NCBI GenBank assembly: GCA_035610365.1
Contig: CM069432.1
Span: 229,980,532 to 230,044,531 of the forward strand
Direction: 5' to 3'
Origin: Aquatica leii
Taxonomy: Eukaryota > Arthropoda > Insecta > Coleoptera > Lampyridae
Length of the DNA: 64,000 nucleotides
Shown here: piece by piece, positions 24,201 to 31,849 of the stretch
How the letters are laid out: the number at the start of each line of letters is the position of its first letter
Position numbering within the stretch: the first letter of the stretch is position 1
Translations under genes and position numbers: made by a program
The notes under the pieces: model-generated
Told to the model about the DNA's origin: nothing
Seen by the model: only the letters and a program-made list of their open reading frames with translations
Database searches by the model: none

Positions 24201-26170
24201 ATAATGAAACTCATCTTCAGAAAAGTCTACAAAAAAATATGAAAATTTGTAACTAGATAATTAAAAAATCTAAGTTTTATAACTTGTTAAATGTAAATTA
24301 TTTTAAAAAAGGAAGATGGCGCAATTTAGAAACAAATCTAAGAAAATTTAAGTTTAAAATCATAATTGAAATTGGTTTGATCGCTCAACAAAAATTTTTT
24401 ATTTGATACTTTATTATAAATCAACTCTAGTAGTTCAAGAATTTGGTTGTTATTGATGTTATTAAAAGGACGAAACAATTTCTAAGAGAAAAGAGTATGA
24501 CGATTATTCAAAACATGTTGTGTAAATGTAGATTTTACCGAATTTGGATTAAAAAATAGTTCAAAATACATTAATAGTATACTTTCTTATTTTTGAAAAT
24601 TGTAATAAACCTTGTTCATTATATTACGTAATAGATAATTAGGTAATATTGTGTTTGTTTTCAACACCTTCCGATAACTGCGAGATTTGCGATATCTGTG
24701 AATTTTTCGTAAATAGTTATTTATTTACTAAGGGAGTATGTGTATAACTCTGACAATAGACGCGGTGGAAACATTTTGTTTTTGGTTATGCTTTCAGTTA
24801 AAGCCTGTAAACATTATCCACCCAATTTTACAACAGTTATTTAAAAAAAGTTTAAAATTGGCGACTAGTGTTATTAGAGGTTTAATTTCCGTTTGCTAAA
24901 TAATTAAACTGAACAATGTTTTTTCAGTTTCATTTAATGACGACTGTAACTTGTATTAATTAACATTTTTTTGTTAATTTTTTGATATCAATTTAAGGAA
25001 ATATAATTTTTGTAACGGTTTAACCGTAAACATATTTTTTTTCTAACAAGGTTGTCTGTCATATTCAGTTATAAACAATAAAGAATACACACACGTTTTA
25101 TTTTATGCCAAATAAACTTAAAAAAACATATAGTTTAATATTCTGAATATATAATTAATTAATTACTTTTAGTTATTGAAGAAGCTAACTGGGTAACTTT
25201 ATATGATGACATCAAACACCTAATTGGAGACGGCTTCGATGCTGTAATATGCTTAGGAAATTCTTTCGCACATTTGATGGACTCATTTGGTGATCAAAGA
25301 GAACAAAAGTACGTAAATAATCAACCGTGCTATTGAATATCAAAATAAATTTGTCTTGCTGTATCATCTAAAAATAAGAAAATACGCATGATAAAGTGCA
25401 AGTCACCTTTCAAATCGATACAATCGGTGGCGAGTGCTACACGTTAAAGAAAAACATATTAAAAAATTAAACACTTACAGTACTTGTGTGCGTGATAGAA
25501 TCAAAGCAATTAGATTAGTGTAGAGTATAACATCATAATGTAAATATTTTTATAGGCAAGCTATAAAAAACTTTGAAAAATGTATTAAACCTGGAGGATT
25601 TCTTTTGATCGACCACAGGAATTATGATTACATCATTAATACTGGACATACACCATCCAAGTGCCTATACTATAATGTAATTATAACTTTTTTTGTTGTC
25701 ATAAATTAATACATTAGCTACAGTCACGGTTTCTTTTCCTAAAATGCATTACATTCTAACATCCAATTCATTGAATTTTGCACAAAAAGAAAGACAAAGC
25801 TTTCATTATTAAAATATATTTTTTTATTTAGAGCTTACACACGGCCGATATACATACTTCAGTGTTGTATGTAAGTGGAAAACCGTCTGTGGTTATGATG
25901 GATTATTTGATTGAAGTTGTTGATAATGAGAACAGCAGTAATGACACTACTAGGTAAAATATAGAATCTTTGGTTTATAAAAATACACTATTTCTTTTCA
26001 GTGAATTTCGATTATCATATTATCCCCATAGTTTGGACGCGTTTACTGCAATGTTGAAAGAAGCATTTGGCGATAAAGCAAAGTTAAAGGTTTATGGAGA
26101 TTTTCAAGAATTAAAAGAAGGCGACTGCCCAAACTTTTTCATATACTCGATAAAAAAGCAAACTAATTGA
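12300..26170 (+). CDS. GNMT: Glycine N-methyltransferase
   Basis: Six exons (12300-12505, 12557-12684, 25173-25308, 25556-25676, 25832-25953, 26002-26170), all with GT/AG ends and matching phases, give 293 aa, the family's usual length. GNMT transfers a methyl group from S-adenosylmethionine to glycine, making sarcosine, and buffers the cellular SAM/SAH ratio; it is a cytosolic tetramer. Seen: N-terminal [12 protein letters not shown] and [21 protein letters not shown]-binding motif ILDVACGTG (61-69), [13 protein letters not shown], then [18 protein letters not shown] (glycine/SAM pocket Arg) and the C-terminal [11 protein letters not shown] chose the ATG at 12300 because the family starts MADSV; an upstream TTG frame is not used. 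Intron 2 is about 12.5 kb, swollen by transposons; the others are 51-247 nt. Confidence 0.95.
12685..14072. other. First part of GNMT intron 2
   Basis: AT-rich intron. Between 13210 and 14000 a plus-strand frame full of stops (beginning [16 protein letters not shown]) has a coding-like feel and may be a very old transposase, but I cannot assign a family. Confidence 0.35.
14073..14584. mobile_element. hAT-type MITE
   Basis: Left end CAGTGTTGTTACGGATGC, right end (reverse strand) CAGGGGTGTTAGGAATATTC: imperfect terminal inverted repeats with the CAGNGGTG start of hAT elements. Flanking octamers TTTTACAC (14065-14072) and CTTTACAT (14585-14592) share six of eight bases, a decayed 8-bp target duplication. 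Subterminal regions repeat GCGGATGC/GCATCCGC many times. A more GC-rich 110-bp island (14340-14460) may be what remains of an internal coding segment. Confidence 0.65.
15105..18245. repeat. Left arm of a long inverted repeat
   Basis: Blocks here recur in reverse complement to the right of the Gypsy element: 15108-15213 matches 24600-24705; 17430-17640 matches 23985-24165; 17640-18245 matches 23130-23760 (for example GGGCACCACCGCAAGTTCC on the left and its complement at about 23224-23242). Divergence by eye is 10-20%, so the arms are old. The left arm has an extra 2.2 kb (15215-17430) that the right arm lacks. Confidence 0.75.
15404..15900 (-). pseudogene. Unrecognised protein-coding remnant
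   Basis: On the minus strand 15890-15712 reads [20 protein letters not shown] and then [19 protein letters not shown], up to a stop/frameshift at about 15709. It continues in another frame as [20 protein letters not shown], then [10 protein letters not shown] and [18 protein letters not shown], to a stop at 15404. The residue mix and preserved frame over more than 150 codons look like a real protein broken once or twice. A further stretch ([20 protein letters not shown]) near 16090-16150 on the same strand may belong to it. I do not recognise the family. It lies in the extra segment of the left inverted arm, so it is probably transposon cargo or a transposon protein. Confidence 0.4.
18358..18562 (-). 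repeat. 3' LTR of the SAP-Gypsy element
   Basis: Begins TGTAGG and ends ATCACA on the plus strand, so TG...CA in both readings. Matches 22828-23032 except at three positions. The pol stop codon (TGA, 18560-18558) lies just inside this LTR. Confidence 0.85.
18558..20002 (-). pseudogene. RNase H end and integrase of the SAP-Gypsy element, broken
   Basis: Three pieces in succession. 20002-19634 continues RNase H ([20 protein letters not shown]) and starts the integrase HHCC region, ending at a TGA in SIHEK. 19576-19196 carries [13 protein letters not shown] (first Asp) and [11 protein letters not shown] (second Asp), then shifts frame. 19190-18558 carries [14 protein letters not shown] (catalytic Glu) and a C-terminal GPY/F-like region, [10 protein letters not shown]. 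Thus the D,D,E triad is visible but spread over a nonsense mutation and a frameshift. Confidence 0.8.
19983..22787 (-). CDS. SAP-Gag-protease-reverse transcriptase polyprotein (Gypsy)
   Basis: One frame of 934 codons. Residues 5-38 form a SAP-like helix-turn-helix ([20 protein letters not shown]), normally a DNA-binding module. Residues 80-110 are a charged coiled coil; 120-290 gag; then two CCHC knuckles at 316-329 and 338-351. Each knuckle has lost one ligand (N324 in place of His, R341 in place of Cys). Aspartic protease [11 protein letters not shown] at 388-398, RT core [19 protein letters not shown] and YMDD at 704-707, then the start of RNase H. The frame ends early at 19983 because an 11-bp tandem duplication near 19990-20010 shifts the reading; the true continuation is in the next frame (20002 downwards). 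So RT looks intact but the polyprotein is cut before RNase H is complete. Confidence 0.85.
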   Translation of the reverse strand: MEKTISNFKLEELTEILRRRGLNTTGPKTELFNRMMANDPSGSWMYETDDDDKINDVRDVQKDAVTSVSASAMTSYDVRELELIRREKDLAERELKMVQREIKQLRLRMPTNEERETATTTSKANISAIADVLNYFEGNGEDYDNWEKQVKLLKNTYKLNDGLTRILIGMRLKGKAREWFNSRSEYLEMSIADLFVEMQSMFDHRLSKLVLRRKFETRMWKREESFSEYVNDKIILANRVKIDEDELISLIIEGIPDAILRDQARIQQYKTTETLLEGFSEISLRSRTTQNATEVMDSKHGGDQSKKKNARVSKRCFNCGEWDNLSAVCPMKARGVKCYERGFYGHVAAKCAKRLENARKNNSCAISQCGKNKYFKDIFVSDHKISTLIDTGSDLTLMTEKKHMKIGAPILTKRHVQFQGIGSNEIKTIGSFQMNGIIDEELYQLEVHVVSNHVMKHDMLLGTDYLDQVEMRIKQGQVYISKPSITENVESKAEQKIVNIEYTYDVNEVNISHIVDSSYKNTINKLVTNYIPNKKHEANIKMKIILKDDEPIYERARRLLQAEKAIVNQHIDAWLRDGIIQLSLSDYASPVVLTKKKDGSTKLCVDYRQLNKKIMKNRYPLPLIEDQLDKLQKARIFSTVDLKNGFFHVQVEEESRKFTVFIVPDGQYEFLKMPFGLCNSPAVFQKFINTVFKQLIDNGIVLTYMDDLIIPSADYDSGLQNVKTVLNVASEFGLEINWKKCQFLESKVEFLGHLIENGCVRPSTHKTDAVMKFPEPKCIKQVQSFLGLTGYFKKFIRNYSLIARPLTNLLKNDVKFQFNDEQRQAFVKLKTILSDSPVLKLYRVNAETELHTDASMYGFAAILFQRCEEDNAFHPVFYASGKTTAPEEKYVSYELEVPAIIRSLKKWRVYLIGIPFKIVTDCKAFTLTVDFNDE
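22806..22823 (-). other. Primer binding site, complementary to tRNA-Pro
   Basis: Plus-strand ATCCAGGACGAGCCCCCA, 4 nt from the 5' LTR, equals the 3' end of eukaryotic tRNA-Pro (usually ATCCCGGACGAGCCCCCA) in 17 of 18 positions. This fixes element orientation (minus) and the primer tRNA. Confidence 0.8.
22828..23032 (-). repeat. 5' LTR of the SAP-Gypsy element
   Basis: The second 205-bp copy. It is followed outside by GGCGCGCGCGCC, a longer version of the GGCGCGCC that follows the other LTR inside the element. Confidence 0.85.
23130..24705. repeat. Right arm of the long inverted repeat
   Basis: Reverse complement of the left arm blocks listed at 15105-18245, with 60-100 bp of unmatched sequence between it and the Gypsy LTR. 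Between its blocks (24178-24225) it carries, on the minus strand, the sequence CTGAAGATGAG...CTCGAAAC that also ends the Penelope-like fragment at 45619-45653. Confidence 0.75.
24240..24440 (+). repeat. Dispersed repeat, copy 1
   Basis: About 170-200 bp starting AAAATTTGTAACTAGATAAT is about 90% identical by eye to 44908-45085 in the same orientation. Both lie within 1 kb of Penelope-like sequence. Confidence 0.65.
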
Positions 26171-27090
26171 GTTATATTTTTTTTTATTCTGTAAACGCTA
26201 AATATGCGTTTGGAAGTATTTATTCTATTTTGTTTACAATTAGATTGAATAAAGAATTTAAAATTTTGATGTATTAAGCTTATATTAATATAATCGGAAC
26301 AAGCCGAGAAAACGAATTTAAATTGTAAGTAATAATATACTATGCAAGGTTTTCAAACTTAAGTTGGAACTATTGCTAATTTTGTTATTATTGAAGTCAG
26401 TTAAATAGACAAACTAGTAGTAAAACTTTAACCATAAAACATAGTAATGAAGAACTTCAAGTTTGAAAGCTTGCTTGTAAATTGTCTTACATTAGTATAC
26501 ACCGTTTATCCTAAGAGAATCATTAAACTAGTAGTACTTTTTCTACGGATTAGGATAGTGAAAACTGAACAAAAATCGAACATCGCGTTCACAAGTTATG
26601 TATGTCAAAACTTTTTTTTCAAATAGTATACAACAGTTACCATCGATAGAAAATTTAATTCTGAATTATCTTATATATAGTTTCTAAATTTGTAAAATAA
26701 TTATGCATTTAATAATACTAAGGTCCATTATCATAAATATTAATAATTAATTACATTAATATAGTTTACATTTTATTATTGCTTTGTTTTTTAAGGCTTC
26801 TTTTAAATGTTTTATTTTATTCTCTTTTAAATATGCGGTTTCTGGAGACTAAGTCGTGGTAAATTTACATTTTTTAGCTCTTACTTTTAATAGATTCACA
26901 GTTCTAATTTCGTCTACAAACGAGAATGTATAAGATAGATTTCAAAGTTTACCTTTTTTGTAAATAATGTTTTAATTTTGTGTACGGAATAGTAGAATAT
27001 TTTAAAGTTGCTGCTGCAATTTGATAATTGAAAAAGCCATTTTGTTGCAATTGGATTACCATGGTAATTTATTTTTAGGTATTTTACACA
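26171..27090. other. 3' flank of GNMT
   Basis: AATAAAG at 26248-26254 is the probable GNMT polyadenylation signal. The rest is AT-rich with nothing recognised. Confidence 0.4.
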
Positions 27091-27700
27091 AACATCTTAT
27101 AAGGCCAATCTTCTAAGAAATCTTTCAATGACTGAGTGTGCGGCATCTACTTCTTGTAAATTCCCAAAACGTGTTCAATTGATCTTAAGTTTTTTGAATT
27201 AGGCGACTTTAAGAAATCTTTAATTGGTGTAGACATCATCGAGTTCTTGTTTTATGGAACGCAACTATGTGAACATACAATTAATTTTGTTAAATTAGGA
27301 AGATCAACTAATTTTTTTTTAAATTTTGACCACAACACTAGCAAGATCATTGCCTGCTCTACCACTTTAAGCCTCATTCCAAACGCAATTATAAATGACT
27401 TTATATAAATTGCAATGAGCTCTTAAGGTATGCACATTAGGTTCTGTTTATAAAAAAAACTTAAACCTTCACATTTTGGTAGTGAAAAAACTTTCTCTAA
27501 ATCAAAAATTACAACACAAACAATTTCATTACCTTCTACATTGCTTTTTTCTCTATCCAAGGTTCTTTCATTGTTGCTTTCTAATTTTTGTATTAAATGT
27601 TCTTCATTGTCACATCTTTGAGTTGCTTCATCACCTTAAACTCTTCGCATTTGTCGCATATGTCTTTCTGAGGCTTATAAAAGTCTAAATGAAACTTCAT
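27090..27700 (-). pseudogene. Remnant of a DDE-like mobile-element protein family
   Basis: Reading the minus strand from 27690: FHLDFYKPQKDICDKCEEFK (a Y/FxKPKKDxCxxC signature), later VIFDLEKVFSLPKCEGLSFFYK, then a decayed stretch with a CGGQN/SDNCxxQNKN-like segment, then NLRSIEHVLG and AHSVIERFL. This order matches a large group of uncharacterised insect and cnidarian proteins with a DDE-type fold that I know only as unnamed, transposon-like ORFs. Many stops and frameshifts show it is dead. Confidence 0.5.
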
Positions 27701-27860
27701 GTTAAATGTTTTTTTTGCAGATACTTTCTGATACTGAATCCGTTACTTTTAATTTGTAGAAATTGTACATTCGCTAGATATTATAAGTAATGGGTCTAGA
27801 TATATTTTTTTAAATTAGTTCTACAATAATGCAATTCAATAGAAGGAAATGATTTTATAT

Positions 27861-28048
27861 TGTTACGAATTTCATTATTAAAACTAATTTATTTAAACGA
27901 CTAAAAATATTTTTTACTTATACTAGAAATATGTACACTTTTAAATTAACCGAACTAATTAAATCTAATAATATTTAATAAACTAATTTATATCACTTAC
28001 AGGAAGATAAGATAAAGTCCGCGGATAGCTTCACACAATTGTTTACAC
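27861..28048 (-). repeat. 3' LTR of the macrodomain Gypsy (shared part)
   Basis: TGTTACGAATTTCATTATTA onward matches 38420-38619. The true LTR may extend to about 28200, where TATTTATACACA would give a TG...CA end in element orientation, but the other copy no longer contains that part. Confidence 0.7.
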
Positions 28049-28227
28049 ACTAAAATCACGTACGAGATTATTCTCCGTTTATTTATGTACACACACGCGT
28101 TAACGACTTATTTGCTTAGACTTGAATAATCTTCTTAACACTGCTGTATTCGCATTACGGCAATAACTGACCTACGATTTCTTTCTTCGGTATTTATACA
28201 CATTTGAAAATCCTTCTCGAGTGTTCC

Positions 28228-29610
28228 CTATCTTTCGGTAAATCTTCTAGAAGATGGATAACAACAATTTCCAGAAGGCTCTTGAATTGGCAGATAACTT
28301 CTCGAACGTTTCACTGCCCCCTTCTTAGGACTGTTCTGTCCCAAAACAGGAGACTGGATGCGACACCGGTAAAAAGGATCGTGGCGATAGCGGCAGCTTT
28401 CTCCATGTCGGCAACTTCCTTGACCATAAAAGTAACAGTCAATGGACTTTTCCTGACCCAATATTCTCCTTGGTTGGTAACTACAGACCAACACTTGAAT
28501 GCCTGTTCCTCGGAAAACGACCTCTAACATGTTTCGAACCGTCCTCCAATTCAGTTGATCTAAGCCACAACCAAGCTTGGGTACTGCCAATTTCTTAACA
28601 TGGTGGAACTCCATTTCTCTCTTGAGATTCCATAATGTTTGCCACAGATCTTTGTATAACGGCTTGACGCGTGAGTATTTCTTGGTGACCAAATACAAAA
28701 CAAAGCGTCCGTCACCACGTAGTCTTAAAACTTTTCCGACTGCCGGTTGCTGTCTTCGTAATTCATATAGCTGCCCAAACTGCTTTTTAAACACGATTGC
28801 AACCCCTCTGGACATGTCAAGATCCTTGCTCACGCAATGTGCGATGGCGTAATCTTTTTGTGTCTGGAACAGGTCTTGTTGTTCCTCGGTGGTAACTCCG
28901 AACCTAGCTCTTCCAGAACCTCCGTATAAGTTCATAAATTTCTCGAACTCCATTTCTTCGATTGGATTCCGGGTTCTGCTACTTATTACTCTGATTCGGA
29001 CCTGAACTTGCGTATTGTGGTTATCGCCAGCAAACGGGGCTAGACGATCGACGTGGACCACTTTTGGCTTGCCTCTGGGCGGTTTTCGGATGCGGTATAT
29101 GACGTCGTTAATACGCTGCACGACTTCATAGGGGCCCTCCCATTGCCTTTGCAGCTTCGGCGACAAACCACGTCTCCTTTGAGGATTATACAACCAGACC
29201 ATATCGCCAAGTTGAAACCCACCATCTTGTGCCTTGACGTCAGATCTTGTTTTCATCCTGTCGCTGGCAATTTGTGTGTTTTTACGGACCTCTTCATGTA
29301 CTTCGTCTAGCCTCTTGACCTGCTTGCTGAGGTAATCTTCTTCAGCAACTTCTTCCGGTCTTCGTCCTAATTGAGGATCGCATGGTAATCGTATTTTATG
29401 ACCGAGCATTACACAGGATGGTGTTTGGCCTGTGCTTTCGTAAACGGATGATCGGTATGCCATTAGGAAAAGGTGCAAGTACTGATCCCAGTCTTTTTGG
29501 TGTTCGGACACTACCTTGGTTAAGTACTTGCCCATTGTTCGATTCATCCGTTCAACCATGCCATCAGATTGAGGATGGAGAGGCGTTGTCCTAGTTTTCT
29601 TAATTCCCAA
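28228..29610 (-). CDS. Integrase C-terminal half fused to TARG1-type macrodomain and CCCH zinc finger
   Basis: One open frame of 460 codons with three parts. Residues 1-195: integrase, with the catalytic Glu in QSDGMVERMNRT and a GPY/F domain (WEGPYEVV, then VVHVDRLAPF). Residues 245-378: a macrodomain close to OARD1/TARG1, which removes ADP-ribose from Glu/Asp side chains. It keeps DLF, AIAHCVSKD, FKKQFG, YLVTKK and GCGLDQL. K310 and D351 stand at the TARG1 catalytic Lys84 and Asp125 positions and have the same 41-residue spacing. Residues 392-410: a CCCH finger (C392, C400, C406, H410; C-x7-C-x5-C-x3-H). The tail (411-460) is basic. The frame ends just before the 3' LTR, so the extra domains sit where chromodomains sit in chromoviruses. 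It is read as the end of Pol and would reach the particle and the nucleus with the integrase. Upstream parts of this copy are broken; this segment is not. Confidence 0.85.
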   Translation of the reverse strand: MGIKKTRTTPLHPQSDGMVERMNRTMGKYLTKVVSEHQKDWDQYLHLFLMAYRSSVYESTGQTPSCVMLGHKIRLPCDPQLGRRPEEVAEEDYLSKQVKRLDEVHEEVRKNTQIASDRMKTRSDVKAQDGGFQLGDMVWLYNPQRRRGLSPKLQRQWEGPYEVVQRINDVIYRIRKPPRGKPKVVHVDRLAPFAGDNHNTQVQVRIRVISSRTRNPIEEMEFEKFMNLYGGSGRARFGVTTEEQQDLFQTQKDYAIAHCVSKDLDMSRGVAIVFKKQFGQLYELRRQQPAVGKVLRLRGDGRFVLYLVTKKYSRVKPLYKDLWQTLWNLKREMEFHHVKKLAVPKLGCGLDQLNWRTVRNMLEVVFRGTGIQVLVCSYQPRRILGQEKSIDCYFYGQGSCRHGESCRYRHDPFYRCRIQSPVLGQNSPKKGAVKRSRSYLPIQEPSGNCCYPSSRRFTER

Positions 29611-30480
29611 CAGTCTTCTTCAAACAGCTCAGACTCAAAATTGCGGCCCTGATCGGAGTGTAATTTCAACGGAACTCCAAACCGGCAGAAAAATTCTTTT
29701 ACTAATACGTCTGCGACTGTAGCTGCTTCCTGATTCCCATTTCGTGAAACAATCCATCTCCACCAGGATGTATTTATTTCCTGAATCGGATTCTGGGAAC
29801 GGCACTGCGATGGCAATCGCTACTCTTTCCAAAGGGCTCCCTACGTTGGATTGCTTCATGCTTTGCGCTTTCTCGCTGGACCAATTCCTGATGCGCAAAC
29901 CGTGCAATTACGCACCATTTCATGACGTCCTCTTTGCAGTTCATCCAGTAGAATCGTTCTCGTACTTTACCCAATGTCTTCTTAATGCCAAAGTGTCCTC
30001 CTGATGTCCCATCGTGGAGATGCTTCAACACTTCTGCCACCCGGTTCTTTGGCACTACCAACTGTAGTCTGTTTCCCGTGCGCTCGACACTTTCTAGAGA
30101 TCGTTTAAGAAGGCCGTCTTCTACTATCAAGGAGTCCCACTGCGCCCAGTACGCTTTGATGTTTCTGCCCAAAGCACTCACTTCTTCCCAGGTTGGTCGT
30201 CGGCCGCTTTCTTTCCAGTCCAGGAGTAGTCTTATTTCAGGATCGTTCTTTTGTTTGCGACGTAACTGGTCAGGTTCCCACTTATCATCAACCATAGCAG
30301 TTCTCCGGAGGCATTCGCCTTTTTTTTCAAGTCGCGAACAATGGCTGCAGTCCGCTGGACATGGTCTTCTAGACAAAACATTAGCCTTCCGGTGACTGCT
30401 TCCGGCACGGTGTTCTGTGTCATAGTCATACTCTTGCAGTCTCACAATCCATCTTGCTACTTGTCCTACCGGGTTACGGA
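29610..30480 (-). pseudogene. RNase H end and integrase N-terminal part of the macrodomain Gypsy
   Basis: The frame 30445-29774 reads RLQEYDYDTEHRAGSSHRKA (end of RNase H), then the integrase zinc region beginning HLHDGTSGGHFGIKKTLGKV; the expected second Cys pair is damaged. From 29907 to 29544 the catalytic core continues in shifting frames: PLERVAIAIAVPFPESDSG, where the first catalytic Asp has become Ala, and then LHSDQGRNF with the second Asp. At least two frameshifts separate this from the downstream frame at 29610. Confidence 0.8.
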
Positions 30481-30496
30481 ACTGCAGTAGCCATTT

Positions 30497-31849
30497 TCAA
30501 GCGGCGTGGTCTGTTCTCAATAAAAAATTTCGTCCATACAAATACTTGTAGAAATGTTCGATGGACTTAACGACTGCTAACAGCTCCCTCCTAGTCACGC
30601 AATAATTCCTTTCTGGCCTGGACAAAACCTTGCTAAAATACGCGATAACTTTTTCTTGTCCATCTTGAACCTGCGAAAGGACCGCGTCTATAAATTTTCC
30701 ATCTTCTCTTGGATAACTCAAAATCGGCGAAGAATTTTCGCAGTCTTCATTCCATCTAAATTCTGCTTTTTCTTCCGTTAATTTTGTCAATGGTTTGGCA
30801 ATATTGGCAAATCCGGGTACAAATCTTCTATAATAAGTGCACAACCCAAGGAAACTTAGGACCTGATGTTTTTCGATTAGTCTTGGCCATACTTGCACTG
30901 CTCGGATTTTATCTGGGTCAGCCCTTACTCCATTTCTAGATACGACGTGGCCAAGGTATTGCACTTCCTTCTTAAATACGTGGCACTTCTTTGGGCTCAG
31001 TTTGAGGTTAGCCCCACGTAATCGCTGGAACACTTCCTTCAAGTTGTTCAAGTGTTCTTCAAACGACCTCCCAACCACGATCACGTCGTCCAGGTAAACC
31101 AAGCACGTCTTCCAAGACAATCCACGCAAGAGGATCTCCATCAAACGCTCGAACGTTGCAGGAGCGTTACACAGGCCGAAGGGCATCACAGTGAACTGCC
31201 ACAAACCAGTTCCAATCGTAAAAGCTATTTTTTCACGATCCTTGGGTTTCAATTGTACCTGCCAGTAACCACTCTTTAAATCTAACGTGGAAAACCACTG
31301 GGATCCTGAGAGGGTGTCTAACGTATCGTCAATTCTGAGTAAAGGGTAATTGTCCTTTTTGGTCACGTCGTTTAGCTGTCTGTAGTCTACGCAAAACCTC
31401 GTTGATCCATCCTTCTTTTTCACGAGTACCACTGGGGATGCCCATGGGCTACTTGAAGGTTCAATCACGCCTTCTCTCTTCATTTCCGTAATTATTTGTT
31501 CTTCTCTTTTCGCTAAAGGAAGTCTGCGTGGATGTTGTATCGGTCGAGCGTCTCCAGTATTAATTTTATGTTTCACCACATTAATTCTTCCTTTGGAACC
31601 ACTCTCTAGCGCGAACACATTTTGATACTCTTCGATCAACACTTTAACTTTAGCCAGCTGGTCTTGGCTGAGGTTTTGGCATTTGGTGGTAAGAATGTCC
31701 AATAGATGTTGTGGACACTTCTTCGGCAACCTATCTTCGTCAGACTTCACGCATCTCACAATTTGAGATACTGGCGTGCATTCGCCTACCACGGTCTTCT
31801 TCTTCAACGTTACCGGATCTGAGCTCATGTTTAAGATCCTTACTGGCAT
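30497..31849 (-). CDS. Reverse transcriptase and RNase H of the macrodomain Gypsy
   Basis: A frame of 450 codons. RT motifs are intact: SPWASPVVLVKKKDGSTRF (about 135-152), [39 protein letters not shown] and YLDD at 252-255. The thumb region ends in VQYLGHVVSRNGV and FLGLCTYYRRFV. In RNase H, FRWNEDCENSSPILSYPRED and KFIDAVLSQVQDG are shorter than normal, so two small in-frame deletions have removed the first catalytic Asp region. The frame stops at TGA after RTDHAA where family members read on into KWLLQF, which is present right after the stop. Confidence 0.85.
   Translation of the reverse strand: MPVRILNMSSDPVTLKKKTVVGECTPVSQIVRCVKSDEDRLPKKCPQHLLDILTTKCQNLSQDQLAKVKVLIEEYQNVFALESGSKGRINVVKHKINTGDARPIQHPRRLPLAKREEQIITEMKREGVIEPSSSPWASPVVLVKKKDGSTRFCVDYRQLNDVTKKDNYPLLRIDDTLDTLSGSQWFSTLDLKSGYWQVQLKPKDREKIAFTIGTGLWQFTVMPFGLCNAPATFERLMEILLRGLSWKTCLVYLDDVIVVGRSFEEHLNNLKEVFQRLRGANLKLSPKKCHVFKKEVQYLGHVVSRNGVRADPDKIRAVQVWPRLIEKHQVLSFLGLCTYYRRFVPGFANIAKPLTKLTEEKAEFRWNEDCENSSPILSYPREDGKFIDAVLSQVQDGQEKVIAYFSKVLSRPERNYCVTRRELLAVVKSIEHFYKYLYGRNFLLRTDHAA

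Noticed and set aside
27476-27688. Plus-strand hydrophobic frame
   Set aside because: Antisense shadow of the minus-strand DDE-like remnant.
28228-29610. Macrodomain as an independent host OARD1 gene or processed copy
   Set aside because: It is in frame with the integrase, has no start of its own at the domain border, no introns and no poly(A) tail before the LTR. An old capture from a host gene remains possible as the origin of the domain.
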